Below are positions 45,915-56,612 of a DNA stretch of 64,000 nt, one piece after another. The notes below the pieces were generated by a model, which did no database searches, was not told where the DNA came from, and saw nothing but the letters and a program-made list of their open reading frames with translations. Made by a program: the position numbers and the translations under genes. Origin of the DNA: Globodera rostochiensis (Eukaryota; Nematoda; Chromadorea; Rhabditida; Heteroderidae). Each line of letters opens with the position of its first letter. The first letter of the stretch is position 1. The stretch is taken from positions 858,193 to 922,192 of the forward strand of contig JAEVLN010000016.1 in NCBI GenBank assembly GCA_018350325.1, given 5' to 3'.

Positions 45915-48900
45915 ATGTCTGTGCTCGTCACCGAAAGGAACCAGGGTGAATGAATTTTTAAGAAACTCATGGCTTGATAGTGGCCGGTGTCAGGATTTCC
46001 AAAAAAAAACGGAAATGTTGGACAAGATTTTCGAGACGAGTCCTGGTCATTCATGGAATTCGGGAGTTTTGTCTTGGATTTTTGAGATGAGTCCTGGTCA
46101 TGGAATTCGGGATTTTTGTCTTGGATTTTCGCCTAGTCCTGGTCATTCATGGAATTCGGGATTTTTGTCTTGGATTTTCGCCTAGTCCTGGTCATTCATG
46201 GAATTCGGGAGTTTTGTCTTGGATTTTCGAGACGAGTCCTGGTCCTGGAATTCGGGAGTTTTGTCTGATCGATTTCAATGCTCTCTTGCCCGGAATTTTT
46301 CAATCCCGGGCCCTGACATTGGCAATTAATCAAATTTATAAAATTGTATTTGCTTCATCAGATGCGACAATTTATGTTGGAGGCTTGGACGAGAAGGTCA
46401 CGGAGGCGAGTAAGTACTTTAGTTTTCGGGCTGAACCAGGGTAATAGTTGTCCTGCATTGGTTCCCCAAAAAGGTTCAAAAATGCTACTACTTTTTTGTA
46501 ATGCCACCATGTGTTTAGGGAGTTATCGGAGTTTCGGGCCAAGAATAGGGTATCAGATTTGTCAAATCGTTGATTTTATCTTCGATTTTTTTAATTCTTT
46601 ATTGGTTTTTTTTGACTAATTGACAAACGTCAACTGAGTACCCACGTCACGTCATGGCATTGCACAAAACTATTTTTCTGGCCCCCTGTTTAGCTCGAAT
46701 TTTTTCAATTTATTTTACAAAAAAAACAACGTCTTGAACTTTAGTTCTTTGGGAGCTGTTCGTCAACGCGGGCCCGGTGACCAACGTGAACATGCCCAAG
46801 GACCGGATTACGGGCACCCACCAGGGCTTCGGCTTTGTGGAGTTCATGAGCGAGGAGGACGCTGACTACGCCATCAAAATCATGAACATGATCAAGCTGT
46901 TCGGCAAACCGATCAAAGGTTGGTGATCCACAGTTGCTGATCAAACGGTTTATATTTGGATTTTCTCATTAATTTTAAATTAGAAAATTTTAAAAAATTT
47001 CCTTTTTTTAGTGAACAAGGCTTCTGCAAATGAGAAGAACATGGACGTCGGCGCGAACTTGTTTGTCGGCAATTTGGACCCGGAGGTGGATGAAAAGCTG
47101 CTCTTCGACACGTTCAGCGCGTTCGGTGTCATTTTGCAGGTAGCAAAATTGTTTAATATTTTTTTTGTAAATTTTTAGCCTCCCAAAATCATGCGCGACG
47201 TGGAGACGGGCAGCAGCAAGGGCTACGCGTTCATCAATTTTGCCTCGTTTGAAGCTTCGGATGCGGGTATTACTTTTTACTCAATCATAAAATGTGTTAA
47301 AAATTTTAGAAAAATGGCAAAAACCAAAAATTTTCTAAAAAAATTAAAAACAATTTTTTTTTTTTTTTTTTTGTGAATTGTTATCATTGAGTCAACTCTG
47401 AACATTGGGGTTAGCGATTTCTGAAAGCTTTGGTTAACTGATTGCAATTTTTTTACCGGTGTGACCAACCCGAACAGAAAAATTGTCCATTTTCGGATTT
47501 GGTTAAAATTCTTCTAATATCAAATTTAAAAACAAAACAAAAAAATTAAGCGCTCGAGGCGATGAACGGCCAGTTTTTGTGCAATCGGCCCATCACGTGC
47601 TCGTACGCGTTCAAAAAGGACACCAAAGGTGAACGGCACGGCACAACGGCGGAGCGTCTGTTGGCCGCACAGAATCCGTTGTTCCCGCAAGACCGTCCGC
47701 ATCAGTACGTCTTTCTTCAACACCAATTTCCAAATTCAAATATGCCCCAGTCGGCATTGGGCCACCAAATTTTTGTGCCGGTTTTGGGTTGTCGATTTTT
47801 TTTTTGTAAAAATTCTTTTGATTAACCGAACCCGAAAAAATGAAGAATTTTTTTTTGATGGGTTCATCGACAACTCTAGTTCTGGTTTTGCAGGTTTTTA
47901 TTAGAGCCCGACATTTTGAAAAATCCTGGACCTGATTTCCGGGACAAAAAATCCAGGTCCAGGAAAATCCAGAGGGGTTTGGAGGCTCCACTGGACCTGG
48001 ACTCTGGATCCAGGAAAAATCCAGGCCTGGATCCAGGTCGGGCTCTAGTTTTTATATGAAAAAGGACATTTAGGAATTTTTAATTGTTTAAATCTCAATT
48101 TTTTTTGTTGTTGTATTTCAGAATTTTCTCGGACATCCCTGGACTACGGTTTGTGCTTTGCTTCTTTTTTTTCATTTATTTATTTTTTAATATAAAAAAA
48201 TTGTCCAATTTTGTGCACGTTTTGCTGCTGCGTTACTTACAGACCGATGCCAAAACCGCCGTTGCCCATGTCACTTCAAGGGCAAAATGACACCGGAATT
48301 CCACCGCTGCCGCCCGCACCGCCGGTGCCGTTCCCGCACGGCATGGTCATTCCACCGCCGCCGGGTCTTGGCTCAATTGCGCCGGCGGGCATGGCGATGG
48401 GGTATAATTAGGGTTGGCACGGGACACCGGGACCAGTACTGAAATGGTCTATTTTTTAAATTATGGTACTCAAATTTTAGTCCTGCTTTTTCAAAATTCC
48501 TTTAAAATCAGGGCTCCCAGATGAAAATTTTCAAAAGCCTCATTTGGCAGGCAAAAAAGCCGCATTTGGGACCAAAAAACCTCATTTTGCTAAAATCATG
48601 TTTTTTTGCGCGCGGTTTTCCCAAATACTTTTTTTAGTGGGGGGGGGGGTCGGCGGTGCCGATAGGCGCCGCCGAGAAAATTTTCGAATTTTTGACTCAA
48701 TTTGTTAACAGATTTGCAACTAAATTTGCAGAAAATGTGGTGCTTTTTTGCATTAAAAAATGGAAAATGAGGTTTTTTTTATTAAGAAAATTTCCAATTA
48801 TTTCAAACCGGAACACGCTTTTTCATTAAAAATGTAACACACAGAGAAAAAATGGATGGACATTACGCCAAATATTCAAAATTTAGTAGAAAATTTACCA

Positions 48901-50375
48901 TTTATCAGTGAAATTTCTAAAAAGCCTCAAAAAACCTCATCAAACTCCAAAAAACCACAAAATGAGGCTAAACCTCATTTTAAAAATTTAGCCTCATCGG
49001 ACTATCAAAAAACCACAAAATGAGGCTAAAACCTCAAATCTGGAGGCCCTGTTTAAAATCCCCTTATAATGGTCCCGGTTTTTGTTTGACCGGGTTTAGT
49101 CCCGGTCCCGGTTTTTCCAAAAGTCCCGGTCCCGTCCAGCTCTAGGTATAATATAAAATTGTGTTTTTTGTTTTCAAAAATTTCGGGAATTTTATTTTAA
49201 TTTTTCTTTAGTTTTCTTCCGCACATGGCAATGGCCGGGTTGCCCATTCCGCCAATGCAAATGCATCAGATGATGGCACCGCGTCCGCCGATGCCGCCGC
49301 ATATGGGACAAATGTTCGCACCACCGCCCCCGCCAATGTCCAGGTGGGTTAACCAGGAAAAAAAATTGTAAAAATTTCAAAAAAAAAAATTCGGGAAAAT
49401 TTTTTCTTGAAAGAACAAATATAGTAGTTGAATAAATGAAGCGAACGTAGAGTAAAGTTTACACACATTTCAGACAAAGCATTCCTCCACCTCCACCGCC
49501 GCCGCCACAGCCGCCCACTCCAGTGGCCACACCGCAGCCGCCACCACCGCCACTCAGCGGTCCGGGGACTCCCGGGGGGGGGGGGGGGAGGGGAATTGTG
49601 GAAATGATATATTTAACTTAAAAAATGAGTTTTTTTTTTGCGAATTATAATTCCGACGTTCGGGGAGGGAAAAGTCGGCGGGGAATGGGGTCGGGGATTG
49701 GCCCAAAATCGTCAGGGGTCGGGGATTGGCCCAAAATCGTCGGGGATCGGGGTCGGGGATTGATCCAAAATCGTCGGGGATTGGCCCAAAATCGTCGGGG
49801 GTCAGGGATTGGCCCAAAATTGTCGGGGATCAGGGTTGGGGATTGGCCCAAAATCGTCGGGGATCGGGGTCGGGGATTGATCCAAAATCGTCGGGGATTG
49901 GTCCAAAATCGTCGGGGATCGGGGTCGGGGATTGGTCCAAAATCGTCGGGGGTCAGGGATTGGCCCAAAATCGTCGGGGGTCGGGGATTGGCCCAAAATC
50001 GTCGGGGAACGGGGTCGGGGATTGATCCCAAAATCGTCGGGGATTGATCCCAAAATCGTCGGGGATTGATCCCAAAATCGTCGGGGATTGATCCCAAAAT
50101 CATCGTGGATTGGTCCAAAATCGTCGGGGATCAGGGTCGGGGATTGGTCCAAAATCGTCGGGGATCGGATTCGGGGATTGGTCCAAAATCGTCGGGGATC
50201 GGATTCGGGGATTGGTCCAAAATCATCGGGGATCAGGGTCGGGGATTGGCCCAAAATCGTCGGGGATCGGATTCGGGGATTGGTCCAAAATTGTCGGGAA
50301 TTTAATTGCAACATTTTGATTTTTTCAATTTGTTTTTCTTCAGCTCCTCCGCCGCCGCCGCCTCAGTCCGCTTGA
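45915..50375 (+). CDS. SF3B4: Splicing factor 3B subunit 4 (SF3B4/SAP49)
   Basis: SF3B4 is a U2 snRNP SF3b subunit that contacts pre-mRNA near the branch site. Eleven exons (45915-45945, 46362-46409, 46745-46918, 47012-47139, 47179-47266, 47551-47704, 48122-48148, 48243-48401, 49212-49343, 49474-49559, 50344-50375) give 1059 nt and 352 aa. [19 protein letters not shown] matches the human start. RRM1 has IYVGGL and GFGFVEF, RRM2 has LFVGNL and KGYAFINF, and [17 protein letters not shown] is nearly invariant. The C terminus is Pro/Met-rich but shorter than in human. All introns are in phase. They contain minisatellites (introns 1 and 10), a MITE (intron 6) and a nested pair of hAT-like elements (intron 8). 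It lies 350 bp after ARP6. Confidence 0.95.
46020..46265. repeat. Minisatellite in SF3B4 intron 1
   Basis: Five or so copies of a roughly 50-57-bp unit with GAGTCCTGGTCATTCATGGA, ATTCGGGAGTTTTGTCTTGG and ATTTTCG. The sub-block ATTCATGG is missing from some units. Confidence 0.85.
47902..48047. mobile_element. hAT-like MITE in SF3B4 intron 6, TSD GTTTTTAT
   Basis: Perfect 11-bp ends TAGAGCCCGAC / GTCGGGCTCTA. Exact duplications GTTTTTAT at 47894-47901 and 48048-48055. The interior reiterates AAATCCAGGTCCAGG and its inverse. Confidence 0.93.
48409..49144. mobile_element. hAT-like element in SF3B4 intron 8, TSD GGTATAAT (outer)
   Basis: Ends TAGGGTTGGCACGGGAC and GTCCCGTCCAGCTCTA. Exact duplications GGTATAAT at 48401-48408 and 49145-49152. 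Sub-termini are GTCCCGGT words as in 32546-32748. It was later split by the element at 48509-49051. Its left duplication overlaps the exon 8 donor (GG/GTATAAT). Confidence 0.9.
48509..49051. mobile_element. hAT-like element nested in the outer element, TSD TTTAAAAT
   Basis: Ends CAGGGCTCCCAGATG and ATCTGGAGGCCCTG. Exact duplications TTTAAAAT at 48501-48508 and 49052-49059. The interior reiterates AAAACCTCATTTTG words and carries a GGCGGTGCCGATAGGCGCCG motif after a G run (about 48640-48675). Confidence 0.9.
49640..50305. repeat. Minisatellite in SF3B4 intron 10
   Basis: Irregular array of GGGGATTGGTCCAAAATCGT and GGGGATCGGGGTC blocks, combined in units of about 21 and 34 bp. All open frames in it ([15 protein letters not shown] repeats) lie within an intron and are repeat translations. 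Confidence 0.92.
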
Positions 50376-51060
50376 TGGTCGCGATGCTGTGGCCAACATT
50401 TTAAAAAATGATCTGATCAAATCAAACAAAAAAAGTTTTTTGTTTTGTTTTGCGCGCACTTTTTGTTGTTCAGTTTCCGTATTTTGGCATTTCAACGTAT
50501 ACTGAAGAGCCGATCATTATTTTGTTTGTTAATTATTTCAATGCTTACGCAAATAAAAATCTCAAATGAATTATTTTGTTGATAAAAAAGTAATAACAAT
50601 TTTTTACGTTTTTAACAAAAGGGGTTTTGTTCCAAAAAAAAAACAAATTTTACATAATTTTCGTGTAACATCGCCCCGAATTTGTTTTTTGTTTTTTTCT
50701 ATGCTTTTTGAACATATAAAGTGTACGCGAAACACACAATGTTGTTTCGACGGCGGAGGAAGCGGCGGTACGAAAATTAATGGCCCATGGCCCCTACGGC
50801 GATGATGTCTTCGTCGTTGTCGACCCGACGCCGGCGGCGGCGGCGCTGGGTGCGAACGCATCCAGCAGCAACAGACAGACAGACACACCCGCCCATCCGT
50901 CCGTCCGTTCATTCATTGCTTTCACTTTTGCTGCTGCTGCTACTGTTGGTGATCATCGGATGGTGGGTGATCAGTGATCACTGATCAACAGCAGCAGCGG
51001 TGGGGGAAGAGGAGCAAAAATGGGCAGGCGCACATTATCGCAATGTGTTCTTGCTGTTAA
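50376..51060. other. SF3B4 3' flank and low-complexity intergenic DNA
   Basis: AATAAA at about 50551-50556 is a plausible polyadenylation signal for SF3B4. Further right come CGGCGG and CAGCAG-type triplet runs (50828-51000) and GTGATCAGTGATCACTGATC words. No exon recognised. Confidence 0.5.
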
Positions 51061-51069
51061 TAGGGTGGG

Positions 51070-52100
51070 TGATTTGTTGGTTGGTTGAGTCGTGTTGGGC
51101 TGATTGGTTTGGGTCGATCAAGAGCGATCAAAGTGCCGGAAACTGATTGTTGGCGATGGGGTGCCAAGGTTTTGTGCCCGGGCTGATCGGCTAGGGGCGA
51201 TCAAAGTGCCGGAAACTGATTGTTGGAGATCGGGTGCCAAGGTTTTTTTTGGACCCGGACATTTGATCGGCTAGAGGCGATCAAAGTGCCGGAAACTGAT
51301 TGTTGGCGTTCGGGTGCCAAGGTTTTGGTTCCGGGCTATTTGATCGGCGCTAGGGGTGATCAAAGTGCCGGAAACTGATTGTTGGCGATGGAGTGCCAAG
51401 GTTTTGTGCCCGGGCTATTTGATCGGCTAGAGGCGATCAAAGTGCCGGAAACTGATTGTTGGCGTTCGGGTGCCAAGGTTTTGGTTCCGGGCTATTTGAT
51501 CGGCGCTAGGGGTGATCAAAGTGCCGGAAACTGATTGTTGGCGTTCGGGTGCCAAGGTTTTGGTTCCGGGCTATTTGATCGGCGCTAGGGGTGATCAAAG
51601 TGCCGGAAACTGATTGTTGGCGATGGGGTGCCAAGGTTTTGTGCCCGGACTATTTGATCGGCGCTAGGGGTGATCAAAGTGCCGGAAACTGATTGTTGGC
51701 GATGGGGTGCCAAGGTTTTGTGCCCGGACTATTTGATCGGTGCTAGGGGTGATCAAAGTGCCGGAAACTGATTGTTGGCGATGGGGTGCCAAGGTTTTGT
51801 GCCCGGACTATTTGATCGGCGCTAGGGGTGATCAAAGTGCCGGAAACTGATTGTTGGCGATGGGGTGCCAAGGTTTTGTGCCCGGGCTATTTGATCGGCT
51901 AGGGGCGATCAAAGTGCCGGAAACTGATTGTTGGCGATGGGGTGCCAAGGTTTTGGACCCGGACATTTGATCGGCTAGGGGCGATCAAAGTGCCGGAAAC
52001 TGATTGTTGGCATCGGGGTGCCATAGATTTAGACATTCTGACATTTTTCAGCTACCGGGGTGCCAAGGTTTTGGATCCGGGCTATTTGATCGGGCGCCAG
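51070..52100. repeat. About 80-bp tandem array, about 12 copies
   Basis: Unit contains GATCAAAGTGCCGGAAACTG, ATTGTTGGCGATGGGGTGCC and AAGGTTTTGTGCCCGGGCTA followed by TTTGATCGGCGCTAGGGGT. Subtypes (GGCGTTCGG versus GGCGATGGGG; GGCTAGAGG versus GGCGCTAGGGG) alternate, indicating multi-unit amplification. The last units (52010-52110) are degenerate. Confidence 0.93.
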
Positions 52101-52333
52101 GGTTGATCAAAGCGCCGGTGACCGTGTATGGGGATTATGGGATCGAACCAATCCTTTGAACGCCAATTCTATTCTGATCAAATCATGCGTGCCATCACAT
52201 TCACCATTAACCGCTCTCTCTTAATGCCATTTCTCAGCAATTGTTTTTTTTTTGTTTTTAATATTTTTTTAATGTATAACACTCAGTCCTTTTGGGGTCC
52301 CACCCAACTCATCCATGAGCATTACTTAAGTCT

Positions 52334-52563
52334 TAACGCCACTCGATAGATCTTGAAGAGTTGAAGCTAACATTAAGTTAAAGCTTTGTGATTGGACGAA
52401 TATCAAAAAGTTATGGCCAGAAAACAGAAAACTCCCAAAAATCGGAATTTTTTTTTTGTACCTTTCTCAAGTGTTAAGGCCATACATTTTTTGATATTCG
52501 TCCGATCACAAAGCTTTAACTTAATGTTAGCTTCAACGCTTCGAGATCTATCGAGTGGCGTTA
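52334..52563. mobile_element. Fold-back element
   Basis: Left arm 52334-about 52418 (TAACGCCACTCGATAGATCT... to AAAAAGTTATGGCC) and right arm about 52480-52563 are inverted copies with few mismatches. No certain target duplication was seen. The core AAAGCTTTGTGATTGGACGA ATATC resembles the core of the other fold-back elements. Confidence 0.85.
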
Positions 52564-53501
52564 AAAACTTTTTTAAATCAGTTAAGGTTGAAGCAAGTTA
52601 TGCTCCATTTGATGAGTTGGATTTACCCCGATTTTTTGCCCTAAATCGTCAAAAGCATCTGCTTTTTATTACAATTTTGTTGGGCTCTTGCGTGTCCATA
52701 ACACAATCTCTTCAAATCCGGACGCTGCTGCACAGAAGGAACGTAAAGTTAGGCGAAACAACAACAACAACCAAAAAACTGCTCCTTAAGCTTCTTTCAA
52801 CGATTTTGGCACAGATTTTGCGCGCCCCGCCCGCCCTCTCTCTCCCCTCAGGGGCTCTCCTCCCTCCTCTTTTGATTCGGTTGACCGATCTCATTCCTCT
52901 TTTTTGTTCGTTGAGCTCATTGTCAGCAGCAGAGGGGGGGGGGGGAGGCGGGAGGGGTGCAAATTGGATTGGGGGTTGATGGGATGTGTGGTGGTGGTGG
53001 TGGAGGGGTTGGGTGGGTGGGTAATGGGAGGGGGGGGGGTAATGGGTGGTGGGGGGGGGGGTAAAGGGGTCGTCGTCGTGGTCGTTGTATGCCTGAGGGA
53101 CAATTTGATTCGATTTGCGCGCTATGTGTCCCCTCAGGGGATGGATGGGTGGGTGGTTGGCTGAAGTGTACCCCTACCACACCAGCCGTAAAATGCACAC
53201 ACAACGCAGCACATGTGATTTATTTTCTCCGATTCGGAACATTGACGGACGACGACGACGACAACCGAACGAACGAACGAACGACGGACGGGCACGGGCG
53301 TGTGCGATTAAAATCGACACGTTTTGCCGGTCGTCGCCTCCGGTGATTCATTCACACATTTTGTGTTCGATTTGCATTTTTCATTGGCTTTTAAATTTTG
53401 ATTCGCACTTTTTTGTGTCATTTTTTATTCTTTACATAATTTTTTATGGGCGAATGAATGAATATATGTTTCTAGTTTGTTTGTTTTTTTGTACTTTCAA
53501 T

Positions 53502-53588
53502 TAGAGCCCGGACTTGAGCTTCGAACGAGATCTTGAGTCGAGATTTTTTGAGATCTCGAGACAAGATTCTCGTCTCGACCGTGCTCTA
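53502..53588. mobile_element. hAT-like MITE, 87 bp, TSD CTTTCAAT
   Basis: Ends TAGAGCCCGG and CGTGCTCTA. Exact duplications CTTTCAAT at 53494-53501 and 53589-53596. The interior consists of GAGATCTTGAGTCGAGAT-type words. Confidence 0.88.
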
Positions 53589-55255
53589 CTTTCAATACAT
53601 ACATAACCAGGGATGGGCCAGTTGATGATCTCAAAAATTTGAGAACCCGGGATGGAGCCCAAAAAGTGTCGGAAAATGAAATTAAATTTAAAGAAAAATG
53701 CTATTTGCAGAAATTGGCCCCTTGGGCGTTGATTTTATCTTTTAGTGGAGGTCAATTTCTAGCTTTTGGAGGTGTGTCCAGCGGTTCCGGGAGAAAATAA
53801 ATGAACTTTCTAATGAACTTTATTAAGAAAATTGTTCAAAAAAATTATTTATAACTCAAAAATCTGGTACGATTTCGCCGGATTCATTCCCGACTTTTTT
53901 TTTTTTTAATTTTGATAATATAATTAACGTTTTCCATTTGTTTTTTGATTTTTGTTCAATTTTCTTTTTATTTTAAAATTTTCACTTTTCATATTTCCCG
54001 TTCCCTCCCCACTCGCTTCTGTCACAAAATGGATGAAAAGCTGGCCGACTTTTTTTTTGAACATAAAGCAACGTTTGGCCAAGTGTATATAATGTGTGGG
54101 ACATTTCCTCCCTATTTTCAAAAAAATATTTTTGGCCTTTTGTTTCTTCTTCTCCGCTTTCACATTCTTCGCTCGTCGTCTTCTTCTTCTTCTTGCTTCC
54201 TCCCCCTTGGAATTTGGCCATTTTTTGATGAGATGGGAGGAGGGGGGGGGAAGGTGGAAAGGCTGCGGCGGACCCACTAGAGCCAACCTTTTTAAGGGGG
54301 CAGCCCCCCCCCCCCCTCCCCTCAATTCATTCACTCTTTACTTTGTCCAAGATCAAAGTTCGACCAATCATCCCCCCCGGCGGCGTCGTCTTCCTCCTCT
54401 TCCCCTCCACCCACCCGCCCATCCATCATTCTTGGGTGTCGCAACAGTTGTTGGCCCCCCCCCCCCCCCTCCTCCCGGGGCCCCGCCATTTTCTGTGTGC
54501 CCGTCATCTATTTTTAATCACAAAAGTTCGATTCTCGTCTTTCTTTCTTCTCTCTCTTTCATCTGCTGTGTGCGCTCACCAGTCAGTCGTCCCCCCCCCC
54601 CCCCCCCGGGGGGGGGGGGGGGGAGGCGAACACATGTCTCTCTTTCGTTTCGTTTTGTTCGTTGGGGGTGGGCGCTTTGGCCTGCTGGGCCGGCGGGCCC
54701 CTAGGGTTGGCCTTTGGGCGAAGAGGACACTACTCACCCCCAACTCCTCCTCTGATTCCCCCCCCCCCTTCTCCTCCCCTTTTTTTGACTAAAAAAGCTG
54801 CAGCACGCTTTTGTGTGTGCTTGCTGCTTGCTGGCTGCGCTTTTCACTACTCGCCCGAGGGGAGAAGCCAAGCCGAGTCGAAAAAGAAAGACAAAAAAAA
54901 AAACATTTTTTTTGTTGAAAATGAAATGACGCGACATTCCATCCCAAGCCCCCCCCCCCCCCTCGCCGCCGTTTTCAAAATTTTACGGGATGGGGAAATG
55001 GGAAAAGCCGCCGCTTTTAATCATTCTTTTTTTTGACATTTGGGGGATCATCCATCAAAAAGTTTTTTGAGTGTTCACCTTTTGGCTATGAAAATGTGTC
55101 CTATCCCCCTCCCCCCTAGCCTTTTGGCTTATATTTTATTTATTTGTCCTCTGGTCTCGCGTTGATTTATTGTCCAATTCTCGAAAGGTCTTTTTTTAAT
55201 CGTTTTTTTTGTTTGTTTGTGAATTATCATTTTTTGATTTACCCGTTTTTATTAC

Positions 55256-55640
55256 AATCGGGATTTTGGGAAAACCCGGGTTCGGGATTTTTGGGAAAAC
55301 CCGGGTTCGGGATTTTTGGGAAAACCCGGGTTCGGGATTTTTGGGAAAACCCGGGTTTGGGATTTTTGGGAAAGCCCGGGTTTGGGATTTTTGGGAAAAC
55401 CCGGGTTCGGGATTTTTGGGAAAACCTGGGGATCGGAATTTTGGGAAAACCCGGGTTCGGGATTTTTGGGAAAACCTGGGGATCGGGATTTTGGGAAAAC
55501 CCGGGATCGGGATTTTTGGGAAACCTGGGGATCGGGATTTTGGGAAAACCCGGGTTCGGGATTTTTGGGAAAACCTGGGGATCGGGATTTTGGGAAAACC
55601 CGGGTTCGGGATTTTTGGGAAAGCCCGGGATCGGGATTAT
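55256..55640. repeat. 25-bp minisatellite (GGGATTTTTGGGAAAACCCG...)n
   Basis: About 15 copies of GGGATTTTTGGGAAAACCCG plus GGTTC, with a GGGGATC variant in later units. Each unit contains complementary GGGAAAACCCGGG words. Frames on both strands are open but are repeat translations (GIFGKTRVRDFWENP). Confidence 0.93.
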
Positions 55641-56084
55641 ATCAGAGGGAAATTCAGTCCCCAAAATTAGGCTTCAGTCCCCGGTCCCGGCCTACTTACT
55701 CTACAATTTTAAAGTCCGGTGCTGAAATTTTAAAAGGCCCGAAGCCAACCAAATTTATTTGTTTCTAAACGAACATTCCATTTAAAAAAAATCTACTCCC
55801 AAAAATCCAATGCTTAATTTCAGCTCTGCTGCCAGCCTCTGTTCAAAGTTCAAAAATTGCAAATTGCAAAATGCTCACATCTTAAAAGAAAGGAGAAGCA
55901 CATTTCAGTTGCTAGAACATGTTTTGCATTTTTTGATCTATCAGTTTTTCCGGATTTTTCTTTTTGCCGATATGTTTGATCAATTGCAGAGCATTCAAAA
56001 TGGGCGGCTGATCCCTCTCCGGGGGTTGTTCCGGTCCAATCCCGATCGAGATTCTTGATCAAAATCTTGGTAAATCTCGATCAA

Positions 56085-56612
56085 TGCTATTTTTCGAGAT
56101 TCTCGATCGGTCCTCAACTCCCTTCTTTAGTTCTGGTCACAGTATTGATCAGGAAGAAGGAATATTACCCACTGACTGATATCTTTTCGTGATTCTTGAT
56201 CGGTCCCCAAACTCCTTTCTTTAGTTCTGATCACAGCATCATTCTGATCGCTGATGATCAACAGTAAGGAATATATATACCCACTGACTGATATCTTTTC
56301 GTGATTCTTGATCGGTCCTCAAACTCCTTTCTTTAGTTCTGATCACAGCATCATTCTGATCGCTGATGATCAACAGTAAGGAATATATATACCCACTGAC
56401 TGATATCTTTTCGTGATTCTTGATCGGTCCTCAAACTCCTTTCTTTAGTTCTGATCACAGCATCATTCTGATCGCTGATGATCAACAGTAAGGAATATAT
56501 ATACCCACTGACTGATATCTTTTCGTGATTCTTGATCGGTCCTCAAACTCCTTTCTTTAGTTCTGATCACAGCATCATTCTGATCGCTGATGATCAACAG
56601 TAAGGAATATAC
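56085..56612. repeat. 112-bp tandem array, about 4.5 copies
   Basis: GTGATTCTTGATCGGTCC recurs at 56189, 56301, 56413 and 56525, exactly 112 bp apart. The units also contain TTCTGATCGCTGATGATCAA and GGAATATATATACCCACTGA. The last three copies are nearly identical. Confidence 0.95.

Larger units (their letters stand above)
52101..55255. other. Gene-poor low-complexity region
   Basis: Includes a fold-back repeat (52334-52563), a hAT-like MITE (53502-53588), long G and C runs (54304-54318, 54591-54622, 54949-54962) and triplet or tetramer runs (ACGACGACG, GAACGAAC near 53245-53285). The open frames here are Pro- or Gly-rich and cross homopolymers. I call no gene. Confidence 0.5.

Noticed and set aside
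49554..50375. Long frames of SGIGPKSSG and DFGPIPD type on both strands
   Set aside because: They lie in SF3B4 intron 10 and translate a minisatellite; the in-phase splice joins exon 10 to exon 11 over it.
53924..54704. Coding gene in the 54 kb region
   Set aside because: Frames cross G and C homopolymers, contain Pro/Ser runs and lack splice-supported conserved blocks.
55144..55768. Frames of about 150-190 residues, GKPGFGIFGKTRV repeats
   Set aside because: They are translations of the 25-bp minisatellite, open on both strands in several phases.
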